DNA of 16,266 bases from positions 1 to 16,266 of the forward strand of contig CAKTFW010000033.1 of NCBI GenBank assembly GCA_934561175.1. Reading direction: 5' to 3'. Both the position numbers and the translations under genes were made by a program. This DNA is from an uncultured Oscillospiraceae bacterium (GTDB lineage: Bacteria; Bacillota; Clostridia; Oscillospirales; Oscillospiraceae). The notes below the pieces were generated by a model. The model worked only from the letters and a program-made list of their open reading frames with translations. It did no database searches and was not told the origin of the DNA. Numbering within the stretch: the first letter of the stretch is position 1; every line of letters starts with the position of its first letter. This document shows positions 8,808 to 15,873 of this stretch, one piece after another.

Positions 8808-8846
8808 AAAGAGGCCCGGTTCACTGTGAACCGGGCCTCTTTTCAT
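8804..8846. terminator. Bidirectional intrinsic terminator (perfect 21-base palindrome)
   Basis: Arms 8804-8824 and 8826-8846 are perfectly complementary around T8825; in RNA the innermost bases would form a short loop. The GC-rich core GAGGCCCGG is flanked by AAAA/TTTT within the arms, with an A7 run just to the left at 8796-8802 (a U-rich tail for the minus-strand transcript). It sits between two convergent genes and contains both their stop codons (TGA at 8805-8807 on plus, and TGA at 8845-8843 on minus). Confidence 0.92.
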
Positions 8847-9688
8847 ATGGATGGAAGGCTGTGAATTACCGAGGCGACAGCGCCCTTGTCGCAGTCATCC
8901 GCGATGGAGAAGCCGTACTTCAAAAGCGGTTCACTGGCATTGGCGGGAATAAAGGCAAGATCTGCAGCCTGCAGCATGGAAAGATCGTTTGGCGCGTCTC
9001 CGATACAGACCAGAATTTTGCGTCCCAGCGACTGTTTGAGCTCCTGTGCGGCGCGGCCTTTGGATACGCCTGCAAGATTTATTTCGATGATCCGCGGCGC
9101 AGAGCGTACCAGGGAATAATCCGGGTAGCGTGCTGTGAGTTCCTGATAGATGGTGGAATAATAGGCCTCTTCTTTGGCGGAACAGCCCCGGAAAAAATCC
9201 GGATATTCCGGCGTCGGTGTGAAGGGGCCGACCAGAATAATTTTAATGAACGGGCCGGGAATTTGATCGATTGGCAGTCGCTGCATACAAACGCCCTGCG
9301 TGTTGGCGTAACCATCGTCGGATACTGCACCGATCGGATAATGCCCGGTGAGATTTTGCACCTCAATGCGGAGCTGCGGATAGTGTGCAACAAGATCCTG
9401 GGCGAGTTCTCGGCTGCTGCTTGGCATTTCATGGCAGAAGAGCGGGAGATCCCGCTGGTAGTCATAGCAGACTGCGCCGTTGAACAGAATCGGTGGTGCA
9501 TTGTGCGGAACTGACATTGCTCTGGTGCGAAATAGCGGGACACTGCGGCCGGTGGCAACTGTGAATACGCCGCCTTCAGAGAGAAAGTATTCAATTGCAT
9601 CCAAATTGGCCTGCGGAATGCTGTCCTGATGTGATGTGAGCGTGCGGTCAAAATCGCTGATGAGTAAAAAATCGTCGTATCGTCCCAT
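8843..9688 (-). CDS. Cof-type HAD-superfamily phosphatase
   Basis: The protein is 281 residues from the ATG at 9688. It has the HAD motifs: DFDRT with nucleophile Asp12 and Asp14, Thr46 in TVATGRS, Lys210 in GVSKG, and GDAPND at 230-235. The large C2-type cap between motifs II and III (about 75-195) and the late GVSKG are typical of Cof-type sugar-phosphate or nucleotide phosphatases. Motif I has Arg where DxDGT is usual. The frame is open up to 9772, but a TTGACA/TACAAT promoter (9717-9745) lies inside that extension and AGGTGG (9699-9704) precedes the ATG at 9688, so the longer start is rejected. Substrate unknown. It is convergent with the zinc-ribbon gene. Confidence 0.92.
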   Translation of the reverse strand: MGRYDDFLLISDFDRTLTSHQDSIPQANLDAIEYFLSEGGVFTVATGRSVPLFRTRAMSVPHNAPPILFNGAVCYDYQRDLPLFCHEMPSSSRELAQDLVAHYPQLRIEVQNLTGHYPIGAVSDDGYANTQGVCMQRLPIDQIPGPFIKIILVGPFTPTPEYPDFFRGCSAKEEAYYSTIYQELTARYPDYSLVRSAPRIIEINLAGVSKGRAAQELKQSLGRKILVCIGDAPNDLSMLQAADLAFIPANASEPLLKYGFSIADDCDKGAVASVIHSLPSI

Positions 9689-9716
9689 AAAATTGGCACC
9701 ACCTTTTATTTGCATG

Positions 9717-9745
9717 ATTGTATCATGCTGTAAAAAGTTTGTCAA
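9717..9745 (-). promoter_or_regulatory. Sigma-A promoter of the HAD phosphatase gene
   Basis: On the minus strand, consensus TTGACA (9740-9745), a 17-base spacer, then TACAAT (9717-9722). Predicted start is about 9710, 22 bases before the ATG at 9688. It is the best -35 in the window and fixes the gene start. Confidence 0.82.
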
Positions 9746-9763
9746 AAAGCGCGGGAGTGTGGC

Positions 9764-9792
9764 TTTACGCACCGAAAGAAATCGTGTATATT
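9764..9792 (+). promoter_or_regulatory. Probable promoter of the XpaC-like gene
   Basis: TTTACG (9764-9769), a 17-base spacer, TATATT (9787-9792). It lies back to back with the HAD promoter, the two -35 elements being 18 bases apart. The match is weaker than its neighbour. Confidence 0.5.
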
Positions 9793-9823
9793 AGAAAAGA
9801 ATCAAGTGATGGGGGAGACTGCA

Positions 9824-10999
9824 ATGGCTCAAACGCCCAATTCTAATCAGGACAAGCACAATAAGGGAAACTATCCGAAAAATGATGGCTTCTGGTGGCT
9901 GATTACCATTCTGTGTTTTTGCACCGGCGCTTTTTGGTGGGTCGGTGTGCTTTTAATTATTTTGAACAGCTCTGGGCGGCTGCCGCCGCTCAACCGCGCG
10001 AAGCGTCAGGCGGCGGAGCAAGCGCTGCGTCAACAGATGCAGCAGCGTCTGCAGCAGGTACCGCAGAGCCAGGTACAGATGAATCAGGTCAGTCAGAATA
10101 TGCCACAGGCCGCCGCACAGACTGTGCGCCATCCCGGCGGTAAAGGGATGGTTGTGCTTGGAGCAGTGTTGTCGGGGCTGTTTAGTCTTGGATTCATTGC
10201 GTCGCTGAGCGAGCTGCTGGAGGATTATTTTGATGGTTATTTCTTTTCGGATACAGCGAGCAGTTTGGCGGTGATGACTCTGCTGCTGATTGGCAGCATC
10301 GCAATTCTGGCACTGGGTGTGCGGAGAATGTCGCAGGGGAAACGCTTTGACCGTTATGCCAGTATGATTGGAAATTTGCAGAGCGTTTCGCTGCAGGCGT
10401 TGTCCAAGGCCAGCGGTTTGTCGATTGGGCGGATCCGGAAAGATCTGCAGAAGATGATTGACTGTGGATGGTTTGGAGAGAAAGCTTACCTGGACATGAG
10501 CAGTGGTGAACTGCGGCGGAGCGGTTTTGTTCCGGCGGAAGAACCAAAGCCAGTGGTAAAGGAACCAGAGCGGGAGCTTTCCGAACAGGAAAAGATTCTA
10601 CAGGAGATTCACAATAAAAATGACCGGATCGCCAATCCGGAGCTGTCCGCAAAAATCGACCGAATTGAGGAGCTGACGCGCAAGATTTTTACTTGTGTAC
10701 AGGAAGAACCGGAAAAAGCAAAAGAACTGCAGAGTTTCCTGAACTACTATTTACCCCAGACAATGAAGATTCTGGAAGCCTATGCAAAGATGGAAGCACA
10801 GGGTGTCGAAGGCGAGAATATTGTCAGCGCGAAGAAACGAATTGAGAACATGATGGATACCCTGGTGGAGAGTTTTGAAAAGCAATTGGATCGGCTTTTT
10901 GCAGGCGATGTGCTGGACATTACTTCAGACATCACGGTAATGGAAACAATGCTGGCGCGCGATGGCCTGACCGAAGAGCAGCTGACGCCAGAAAAATAA
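9824..10999 (+). CDS. XpaC-like membrane protein (halogen-hydrolysis family)
   Basis: The protein is 391 residues from the ATG at 9824, chosen because GGGGGAG (9811-9817) sits six bases upstream. The frame is open to a GTG at 9806, whose upstream site is poor. The layout is a hydrophobic pair or long segment at 22-48, a Gln/Ala-rich stretch at 62-99, two further helices at about 108-127 and 146-165, and a winged-helix-like unit at about 175-222 (VSLQALSKASGLS then KDLQKMIDCGWF). A charged linker follows, and a helical C-terminal domain (about 275-385) contains the FLNYYLPQTMKILEAY pattern. That pattern is characteristic of the XpaC/5-bromo-4-chloroindolyl phosphate hydrolysis family, whose real function is unknown; the name reflects a phenotype, not an enzyme. 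Stands alone upstream of a MATE gene. Confidence 0.8.
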   Translation: MAQTPNSNQDKHNKGNYPKNDGFWWLITILCFCTGAFWWVGVLLIILNSSGRLPPLNRAKRQAAEQALRQQMQQRLQQVPQSQVQMNQVSQNMPQAAAQTVRHPGGKGMVVLGAVLSGLFSLGFIASLSELLEDYFDGYFFSDTASSLAVMTLLLIGSIAILALGVRRMSQGKRFDRYASMIGNLQSVSLQALSKASGLSIGRIRKDLQKMIDCGWFGEKAYLDMSSGELRRSGFVPAEEPKPVVKEPERELSEQEKILQEIHNKNDRIANPELSAKIDRIEELTRKIFTCVQEEPEKAKELQSFLNYYLPQTMKILEAYAKMEAQGVEGENIVSAKKRIENMMDTLVESFEKQLDRLFAGDVLDITSDITVMETMLARDGLTEEQLTPEK

Positions 11000-11073
11000 G
11001 ACTTTCTTCATTTCTCCATCGCAATGCGGTGGGGGAAACTTTTGCCCTGAAAGGAAAAAACGGAGGTGGAAAG

Positions 11074-12420
11074 ATGCAGTGTGATCTGACCAGAGGGAGC
11101 ATTCTGGGCGGGCTGGTTCGGTTTAGTCTTCCCCTGATGGCGGGAAACCTGCTGCAGCAGGCATATAACCTGGTGGATACGATGATCGTCGGAAAATTTC
11201 TTGGTTCCATTCAGTTAGCGGCGGTTGGCAGTGCCTATACGCTGATGACGCTGCTGACCAGCGTGTTGATTGGTCTGTGCATGGGAAGCGGCGTGGTATT
11301 CAGTCAGATGTTTGGTGCACGGGAGTCAGAACGGATGCGCGTAGCGATGGTTAATGCTTTTTGTCTGATTGCCGTGCTGGCGGTTGTACTGGAGATTGTG
11401 GTATTTCTGCTGCTTGGGCCGATTATCCGGTGGATTAAAATTCCGGCGGAAGCAATTCCGGCGATTACGGATTATCTTCAGATTATTGTGTTGGGGCTTT
11501 TTGCGACATTTCTCTACAATTTCTTTGCAGCTGCGCTCCGGAGTGTGGGAAATTCTGCGGCACCGCTCTATTGCCTGCTGTTTTCGACCGTGCTGAATAT
11601 TGTGCTGGATCTCGTCTTTGTGTTGGTATGCGGATGGGATGTTGCCGGTGCGGCAGCTGCGACGGTGATTGCACAGTTTGCTTCAGCGATTGCATTGGCA
11701 ATTTATTTTTTTCGTTGTCAACGGCAGCTATGCCCGGCACGGCGGCATTTACGGCTGGAACTTGGACTGATGGGTCGGATTGCGAATGTATCGCTTTTGA
11801 CAAGTGTACAGCAGTCGATTATGAATTTCGGCATTCTGATGATTCAGGGGCTTGTCAACAGTTTTGGAATTCAGGTTATGGCGGCTTTTACCGCCGGTGT
11901 AAAGATTGATGCGCTGGCCTATTCGCCGGGGCAGGACTTTGCCAATGGATTTGCGACCTATGTGGCTCAGAATGTCGGCGCAGAAAATGCGGAGCGGATG
12001 CGCAAAGGGTTCCGAACTGCTGCGGCGATGTCCCTGAGTTTTTGTGCGTTAATGTCTGTAGTAGTGGGCGTCTTTGCAGAACCGCTGCTCAAATTGTTCT
12101 TAGATGTGGCAGAGGCGGAACAGATTGCAATTGGTGCGCATTATCTGCGGACAGAAGGGGCGTGCTATGTGGGAATTTCGATGCTTATGCTCCTTTATGC
12201 GACATATCGCGGCTTGGAGCACGCGGGAATGTCGGTCATTTTAACAGTAATCTCGCTGGGAAGTCGGGTGGTACTGGCGTATGCCTTTGCGCCGCAGATT
12301 GGATTGGATGCGATTTGGTGGGCAATTCCAATTGGATGGTTTCTGGCAGATCTAGTTGGCCTGCTTCGCTATCGGCCGCTTGCAAAGCGAGATTTTGACT
12401 TGAAGCAAGTGAAACAATAA
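11074..12420 (+). CDS. MATE-family efflux transporter
   Basis: The protein is 448 residues from the ATG at 11074, supported by GGAGGTGG at 11062-11069. The frame opens at 11029, but that extension is basic and lacks a ribosome site. It has about 12 hydrophobic helices and the MATE start pattern LTRGSILGGLVRFSLPLM, followed by LLQQAYNLVDTMIVGKFLG, typical of DinF/NorM-like cation-coupled multidrug exporters of Clostridia. Two homologous six-helix halves are visible, the second beginning near residue 235. The transported drug or metabolite cannot be read from sequence. The gene is 74 bases after the XpaC-like gene and is followed directly by the mobile element. Confidence 0.93.
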   Translation: MQCDLTRGSILGGLVRFSLPLMAGNLLQQAYNLVDTMIVGKFLGSIQLAAVGSAYTLMTLLTSVLIGLCMGSGVVFSQMFGARESERMRVAMVNAFCLIAVLAVVLEIVVFLLLGPIIRWIKIPAEAIPAITDYLQIIVLGLFATFLYNFFAAALRSVGNSAAPLYCLLFSTVLNIVLDLVFVLVCGWDVAGAAAATVIAQFASAIALAIYFFRCQRQLCPARRHLRLELGLMGRIANVSLLTSVQQSIMNFGILMIQGLVNSFGIQVMAAFTAGVKIDALAYSPGQDFANGFATYVAQNVGAENAERMRKGFRTAAAMSLSFCALMSVVVGVFAEPLLKLFLDVAEAEQIAIGAHYLRTEGACYVGISMLMLLYATYRGLEHAGMSVILTVISLGSRVVLAYAFAPQIGLDAIWWAIPIGWFLADLVGLLRYRPLAKRDFDLKQVKQ

Positions 12421-12443
12421 AAGAAAACAAAGGCTGCCAGTTT

Positions 12444-12513
12444 AGCGTAATGTCAACAAGGAAGTTTTTTAACTGATGAGAGAAGCAGCGTAATGTACTT
12501 TGTATGTTACGCT
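12444..12513. repeat. Repeated AGCGTAATGT boxes at the element end
   Basis: AGCGTAATGT occurs at 12444-12453 and again at 12487-12496 in direct orientation. Its core occurs inverted as TTACGCT at 12507-12513. All three lie between the MATE stop and the recombinase stop, where the attachment junction is expected. They could be recombinase-binding half-sites; the role is inferred from position only. Confidence 0.4.
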
Positions 12514-12521
12514 GCTTTTTT
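12483..12521 (+). terminator. Intrinsic terminator at the MATE/element junction
   Basis: The 11-base arms AAGCAGCGTAA (12483-12493) and TTACGCTGCTT (12507-12517) flank a 13-base loop and run into a T tract to 12521 on the plus strand. It would stop transcription from the MATE side before it enters the recombinase antisense. The right arm overlaps the last codons of the recombinase gene. Confidence 0.7.
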
Positions 12522-14175
12522 CTTGCGCTTTACAATGATTTGCGAACTTTCTGCCGCACCGATAAAGGTGTAGTAGATTTCAATTCGCTGTTCCCGGTGT
12601 CCGCTGCTCTTATCGCCCTCATGAACGATGATTTTCTCAATCAGGTCACGGAGCATAGCAGGTGTCAGTTCATCGAAGTCAGCATAGCGTTTCGTCATTT
12701 TCAAGAAGCTGCTGATGTTCGTGCAGGTATTCTCGGTGTCATCGAACTGCTTTTGCAGAGCAACAACTTCCCCCCCGCAGCGAATGCTGTTCCTGCTCAT
12801 AATCCGCAGAGCAGATTTTGAATCGCTCATCAGACAGTTTGCCGGTAATATTGTCCTCGTAAAGCCGCTTGATAATGCCGTCCAACTCCTTGACACGCCG
12901 CTCTTTCAACTCCAGTTCTTTTTTCAGAACACGGGTCTTAACTGCCTGTTCTTTCGCGCTCTGGCAGGTCAATCGCCGAACAAATTCCTGCTCATCCTCC
13001 GCAGCCATTTTCACGATCTGCTTGAGATTGTCTTTCACCAACTCTGCCAGTGTCATTTCACGGATATAGTGCATAGAGCAGGATTTGGTCCGTACACGAT
13101 AGCGTCCGCAGCAATAGCATTCCTGCCCTTTGGAAATATTTTTTCCGCGATGTACACGAAGCAGAGAACCGCAATCCGCACAATACAGCAGACCGGAGAA
13201 TAGTGCCGGGATCTCCTGCTTGTTCAGCCGTCTGCGCCCCGCGCGGATACGCTGGACTGTTTCCCAATCTTCTTGGTCAATCAGTGCTTCGTGCGTGTTC
13301 TCAAATACTACCTGCTGTTCTTCGGGTGTGGGTATCCGCTTCTTGAGCTTATACGACTTCGAGTATGTCTTGAAGTTAACCGTGTGCCCTAAATACTCTT
13401 TCCTTGCCAAAATAAAATAAACTGTGCGACTACACCATACGCATTCTGTTTCCGGACTGTAATGCCTCATATTCCCTGTGCGGCGATGCTCCATCGTTCC
13501 CGGTGTAGGGATGTTCCGACGCGTGAGTTCATTTGCAATCTGCGTCGGTCCATATCCCTGAATGCAGAGGTTGAAGATAAGTTTCACAACCCATGCCGTT
13601 TCTTCATCGGGGATCAAATGCCCATTTTCGCCTTTGAGGTAGCCATATGGTGTTTGCGTGGATAAACGCTTACCGGAAGTACCTTTCATACGTTGAACTG
13701 CCCGCTGCTTGCGGCTGCAATCTCGCGCATACCATTCGTTAAACAGATTGACGAACGGCGTCAGGTCATTTTCACCTTTCTGCGAATCAACATTGTTAGC
13801 AATCGCAATGAAGTGAATATCGTACTGTGCAAACAGCACTTCCGTGAACATTCCCACCTGAAGATAGTCACGACCGAAGCGGGACATATCCTTGACGATC
13901 ACGCGCTTGATCTTGCCGGCTTCCACATCCGCGATCATCCGCTTAAAGTCAGGACGCTCGAAGTTCGTGCCGGAGAAACCATCGTCCACATAGAATTTGT
14001 AGTTGGTGTAGCCGTTGTCCTTGCAGTAGCGTTCCAGCATTTCTTTCTGGTGTACGATGCTGTTGCTGTCACCATCGTTCGCGTCATCCACAGAAAGTCT
14101 TGCGTACAGCGCGGTCGGTTCATCAGGAGCCACAGCCGGCTTAAAGGACATCAGATCGTTGAGGTTCGGCATCAT
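12507..14175 (-). pseudogene. Large serine recombinase, interrupted by a one-base frameshift
   Basis: Site-specific recombinase that would excise and integrate the element. The readable product from 14175 to 12739 is 478 residues. It has a resolvase catalytic domain with Ser28 in LYARLS, GFSG at 66-69 and SRFGR at 98-102, a recombinase domain at about 170-290, and a zinc ribbon with Cys332, Cys335, Cys355/356 and Cys366, followed by the start of a coiled coil. A run of seven C on plus (12770-12776) shifts the frame after HSLR. With six, reading continues as GEVVALQKQFDDTEN and ends at 12507 in KRKKKAA, giving 555 residues, a normal family length. It overlaps the upstream resolvase-like gene by four bases (ATGA) and has GGGGGTG before the ATG. 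This may be true decay, slippage or a sequence error. Confidence 0.88.
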
Positions 14176-14588
14176 CGTGCTGCACCCCCTTTCAGGAGAG
14201 CAACGCAGAGCGTCATTTGCGCCTCATCATTCAGCACAGAATTTTCCCGGATCGCATAAAGCGTGGTATCCTGCGCATCAGCGGTCTGCATCAGGCAGTG
14301 CCGTTTCCAGAGGTTCCGGCAGAAGAGGTCAGCGGATACTGCGGCAGCAAGCGTCTTGCCGCCATACCGTTTCATCTCCTGCATCATCTCGGTTAGAGCA
14401 TCCTGAGCAGGATCACCTTTGCCCGCAAAAATGCGAACGACATTTGCGTTGACCTCCGAAGCCTTAATCCTATGCAAGAGTGCATCCTCCTGCATTTTCA
14501 CCGCTTCATCGGAGAACTGATCGGTGGTCGCAGCGCGGCAATAGAGTTCGACATATTCAATTTTATTCTTTCCATTCGACTGTAACAT
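14172..14588 (-). CDS. Resolvase-fold protein lacking the catalytic serine
   Basis: The protein is 138 residues from the ATG at 14588, chosen for GGAGG five bases upstream. It aligns by eye to the N-terminal domain of the neighbouring large recombinase. LYCRAATTDQ (15-24) matches LYARLSVDD, with Arg18 kept but Ala20 at the catalytic serine position. FAGKGD (55-59) sits where GFSG should be. VSADLFCRN (84-92) matches KDMSRFGRD, keeping only the last Arg. There is no recombinase or zinc domain. It probably folds as a resolvase but cannot cleave DNA. Its four-base overlap with the recombinase start suggests coupled translation and a partner role, which is inference. Not recognised as a named family. 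Confidence 0.75.
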   Translation of the reverse strand: MLQSNGKNKIEYVELYCRAATTDQFSDEAVKMQEDALLHRIKASEVNANVVRIFAGKGDPAQDALTEMMQEMKRYGGKTLAAAVSADLFCRNLWKRHCLMQTADAQDTTLYAIRENSVLNDEAQMTLCVALLKGGAAR

Positions 14589-14633
14589 TTTATCCTCCAT
14601 TCTGCGAACGAAAAGGCTTTGGGTCATGTCCCT

Positions 14634-14662
14634 ATTATACCGCATCGCCGCTGTTCTGGGAA
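14634..14662 (-). promoter_or_regulatory. Probable promoter of the recombinase pair
   Basis: On the minus strand, TTCCCA (14657-14662), a 17-base spacer, then consensus TATAAT (14634-14639). Predicted start is about 14627, some 40 bases before the ATG at 14588. It lies just after the TnpW stop, so the pair can be transcribed apart from the upstream genes. Confidence 0.6.
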
Positions 14663-14675
14663 GCGGTTTACTGCA

Positions 14676-14849
14676 CTAAAGTGATAAATTTTTATTTTCG
14701 TTGACCGTGCCGGATAACTCGCGCTCGATGATGCGTCCCATTTTCTCTGCTGCTGTTTCTGTCGCGTCAGGATTGAAGAATGACGAAATGATGTAGGTCG
14801 TTCCTTTGATCTTGCGCTCACAGACCAGATCCGGTTTTCTATCAGCCAT
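14676..14849 (-). CDS. tnpW: TnpW-family small transposon protein
   Basis: A 57-residue gene read directly on the minus strand: it begins MADRKPDLVCERKI, continues GTTYIISSFFNP and ATETAAEKMGRIIERE, and ends with a TAG stop. The R-x-I-x-G-T-T-Y-I beta pattern followed by an ETA..K..R.I..E helix is the hallmark of TnpW, a small protein found in Tn4451-type elements and clostridial ICEs, often beside the recombinase. Its molecular role is unknown. A GGTGAG site lies just upstream of the ATG. It is separated from the recombinase pair by a good promoter. Family call made from memory of the pattern. Confidence 0.75.
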   Translation of the reverse strand: MADRKPDLVCERKIKGTTYIISSFFNPDATETAAEKMGRIIERELSGTVNENKNLSL

Positions 14850-14878
14850 TTTCTCACCATCCTAATCTATAACCAAGA

Positions 14879-14912
14879 CAGTACGCCGAAGCGAAACCGC
14901 TCCGGCGCACTG
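14879..14912 (-). promoter_or_regulatory. RNA hairpin in the tnpW leader
   Basis: Arms 14879-14892 and 14899-14912 flank a 6-base loop. Read as minus-strand RNA all 14 positions pair, two as G-U wobble. Read as plus-strand RNA those two become A-C mismatches. The asymmetry points to a structure used in the minus transcript, 30 bases before the tnpW ATG. Confidence 0.5.
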
Positions 14913-15061
14913 CCGATTTCTTTTCTTACTCTTTGTACCGTATTGTCGGACTTGGCTTGTCCTCGGCTCACCCCCGGTACGCGGGAACATTCAGGTCGGT
15001 CATGGTTTTGACGCTCCGAAATCGGTGATCTGTTCGGCATCTCCAGCAATGGGTCGTGGCA

Positions 15062-15088
15062 GTGTCCCTCTCACCACAAGAGGGACAC
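15062..15088. repeat. Perfect 10-base inverted repeat, candidate oriT hairpin
   Basis: GTGTCCCTCT (15062-15071), loop CACCACA, AGAGGGACAC (15079-15088). There is no T run on either side, so it is not a terminator. A long perfect stem in the non-coding part of a transferable element fits a relaxase recognition hairpin, but no relaxase gene is in view to pair it with. Confidence 0.45.
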
Positions 15089-15304
15089 CAGCAGTGAAGG
15101 TATCGCTCGGCTCCTTTGATGCTATCGTTTTGACGGACTGCTCTGACCGGTCCGCAGGAGGTCTTGGCGCTTCACTTTGTGTTGCTCACCATTGCATTCA
15201 AACGCCTGAATGCTGTTATGAACGGATGACCGCTGTTTTTCAAGGTACGGCGAAAGGCTCTGTTTGCCCCTTCACTATATAGGAGGGAAATCGACCGAAT
15301 GTTG

Positions 15305-15709
15305 TCATGTTTTCAAAAAATATTTTTGAAATTTTTTCAGACCGGCTTTGACAGAGCGCATGACCGTTGCCTTATTGCAGTGTTCCAGTTCCGCAATTTC
15401 CGTGTAGCTGTAACCTGACCAGAAATGCAAGATGAGCCGATGCTGCTGTTTGGGAGAAAGATGAGCCAGCGCACACCACACATTCCTTGTCAATTCCAGC
15501 CGTTCAAAGGTTTCCTCCAGCGTTTCAGACGCAGCATTTCGATGCAGGCATTGCTCCAGCGGACGGCTGTCCAAGTGCATCCTGCGCTCATAGCGCTGCC
15601 GCTGTTCCATGCGATCGCTTTCTGCAAAAATCTGATAGATTTCAAGGGAAACTTCGACTGGCTGCATTTTGCGATCTGCGTCTGGCACCGTGATGATGTA
15701 GACAGCCAT
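15305..15709 (-). CDS. Sigma-70 region 4-like regulator of the element
   Basis: The 134-residue protein has a C-terminal helix-turn-helix of sigma region 4 type (about 80-125: ALAHLSPKQQHRLILHFWSG, then YSYTEIAELEHCNKATVMRS and VKAGLKKFQKYF). It has no region 2, so it cannot act as a normal sigma factor. Proteins of this shape, comparable to Orf7 of Tn916, regulate transcription in Firmicute conjugative elements. The N-terminus (MAVYIITVPDADRKMQPVEVS) is a short beta-rich stretch. The ATG overlaps the stop of the upstream 54-residue gene (TAATG), so translation is coupled. The last codons form an A/T-rich palindrome at 15311-15331. Confidence 0.82.
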   Translation of the reverse strand: MAVYIITVPDADRKMQPVEVSLEIYQIFAESDRMEQRQRYERRMHLDSRPLEQCLHRNAASETLEETFERLELTRNVWCALAHLSPKQQHRLILHFWSGYSYTEIAELEHCNKATVMRSVKAGLKKFQKYFLKT

Positions 15710-15873
15710 TACACCACCCGCAGCGGCATGGCGATGTCCTCCGGCAGCTTGTCCGGCATGGGCAGTTCTGCTGCGAGCAGTACAGCCGCAGGCGGCGTCG
15801 GCGTGTCCTCTGGCGCGATGATCAGAACGCTTTCGCCAGGATGCAGACGGATCACACGAATCAATTTTTCCAT
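15709..15873 (-). CDS. Small hypothetical protein of the element (54 residues)
   Basis: Read directly on the minus strand: starts MEKLIRVIRLHPGESVLIIA, continues through a proline-rich PEDTPTPP stretch and ends PLRVV. The ATG is seven bases after a near-perfect TACCTCCT complement (AGGAGGTA, 15881-15888), and its stop overlaps the start of the sigma-like gene, so I regard it as a real, coupled gene. No domain recognised. Composition suggests a small beta-rich soluble protein. Confidence 0.65.
   Translation of the reverse strand: MEKLIRVIRLHPGESVLIIAPEDTPTPPAAVLLAAELPMPDKLPEDIAMPLRVV

Larger units (their letters stand above)
14850..15304 (-). other. Structured non-coding region between sigma-like gene and tnpW
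   Basis: About 455 bases with no convincing gene on either strand: short open frames lack ribosome sites and family resemblance. It holds a 14-base stem at 14879-14912, a perfect 10-base inverted repeat at 15062-15088, and a 7-base inverted repeat (GCATTCA/TGAATGC) at 15194-15213. In mobile elements such a region commonly carries oriT or leader RNA. I cannot tell which. Confidence 0.5.

Noticed and set aside
8804..9514. 236-codon plus-strand frame starting in the palindrome
   Set aside because: Antisense to the HAD phosphatase; its ATG is part of the terminator arm and has no Shine-Dalgarno.
11016..11032. Seven-base hairpin CCATCGC/GCGGTGG before the MATE gene
   Set aside because: Short, one wobble pair, a 3-base loop and no U tract; too weak to call a terminator or riboswitch.
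14624..14860. 78-codon minus-strand frame overlapping tnpW
   Set aside because: It is the +1 shadow of the TnpW gene; the frame starting at 14849 has the family pattern and this one does not.
14867..15049. 60-codon minus-strand frame in the non-coding stretch
   Set aside because: No ribosome site, composition Arg/Ser/Pro rich, and it runs across the RNA stem. Not convincing as a protein, but a search of homologous elements could overturn this.
15278..15420. Plus-strand AGGAGGG at 15284-15290 followed by ATG at 15300
   Set aside because: Spacing is too long (about 10-12 bases), and the 39-codon frame is antisense to the end of the sigma-like gene.
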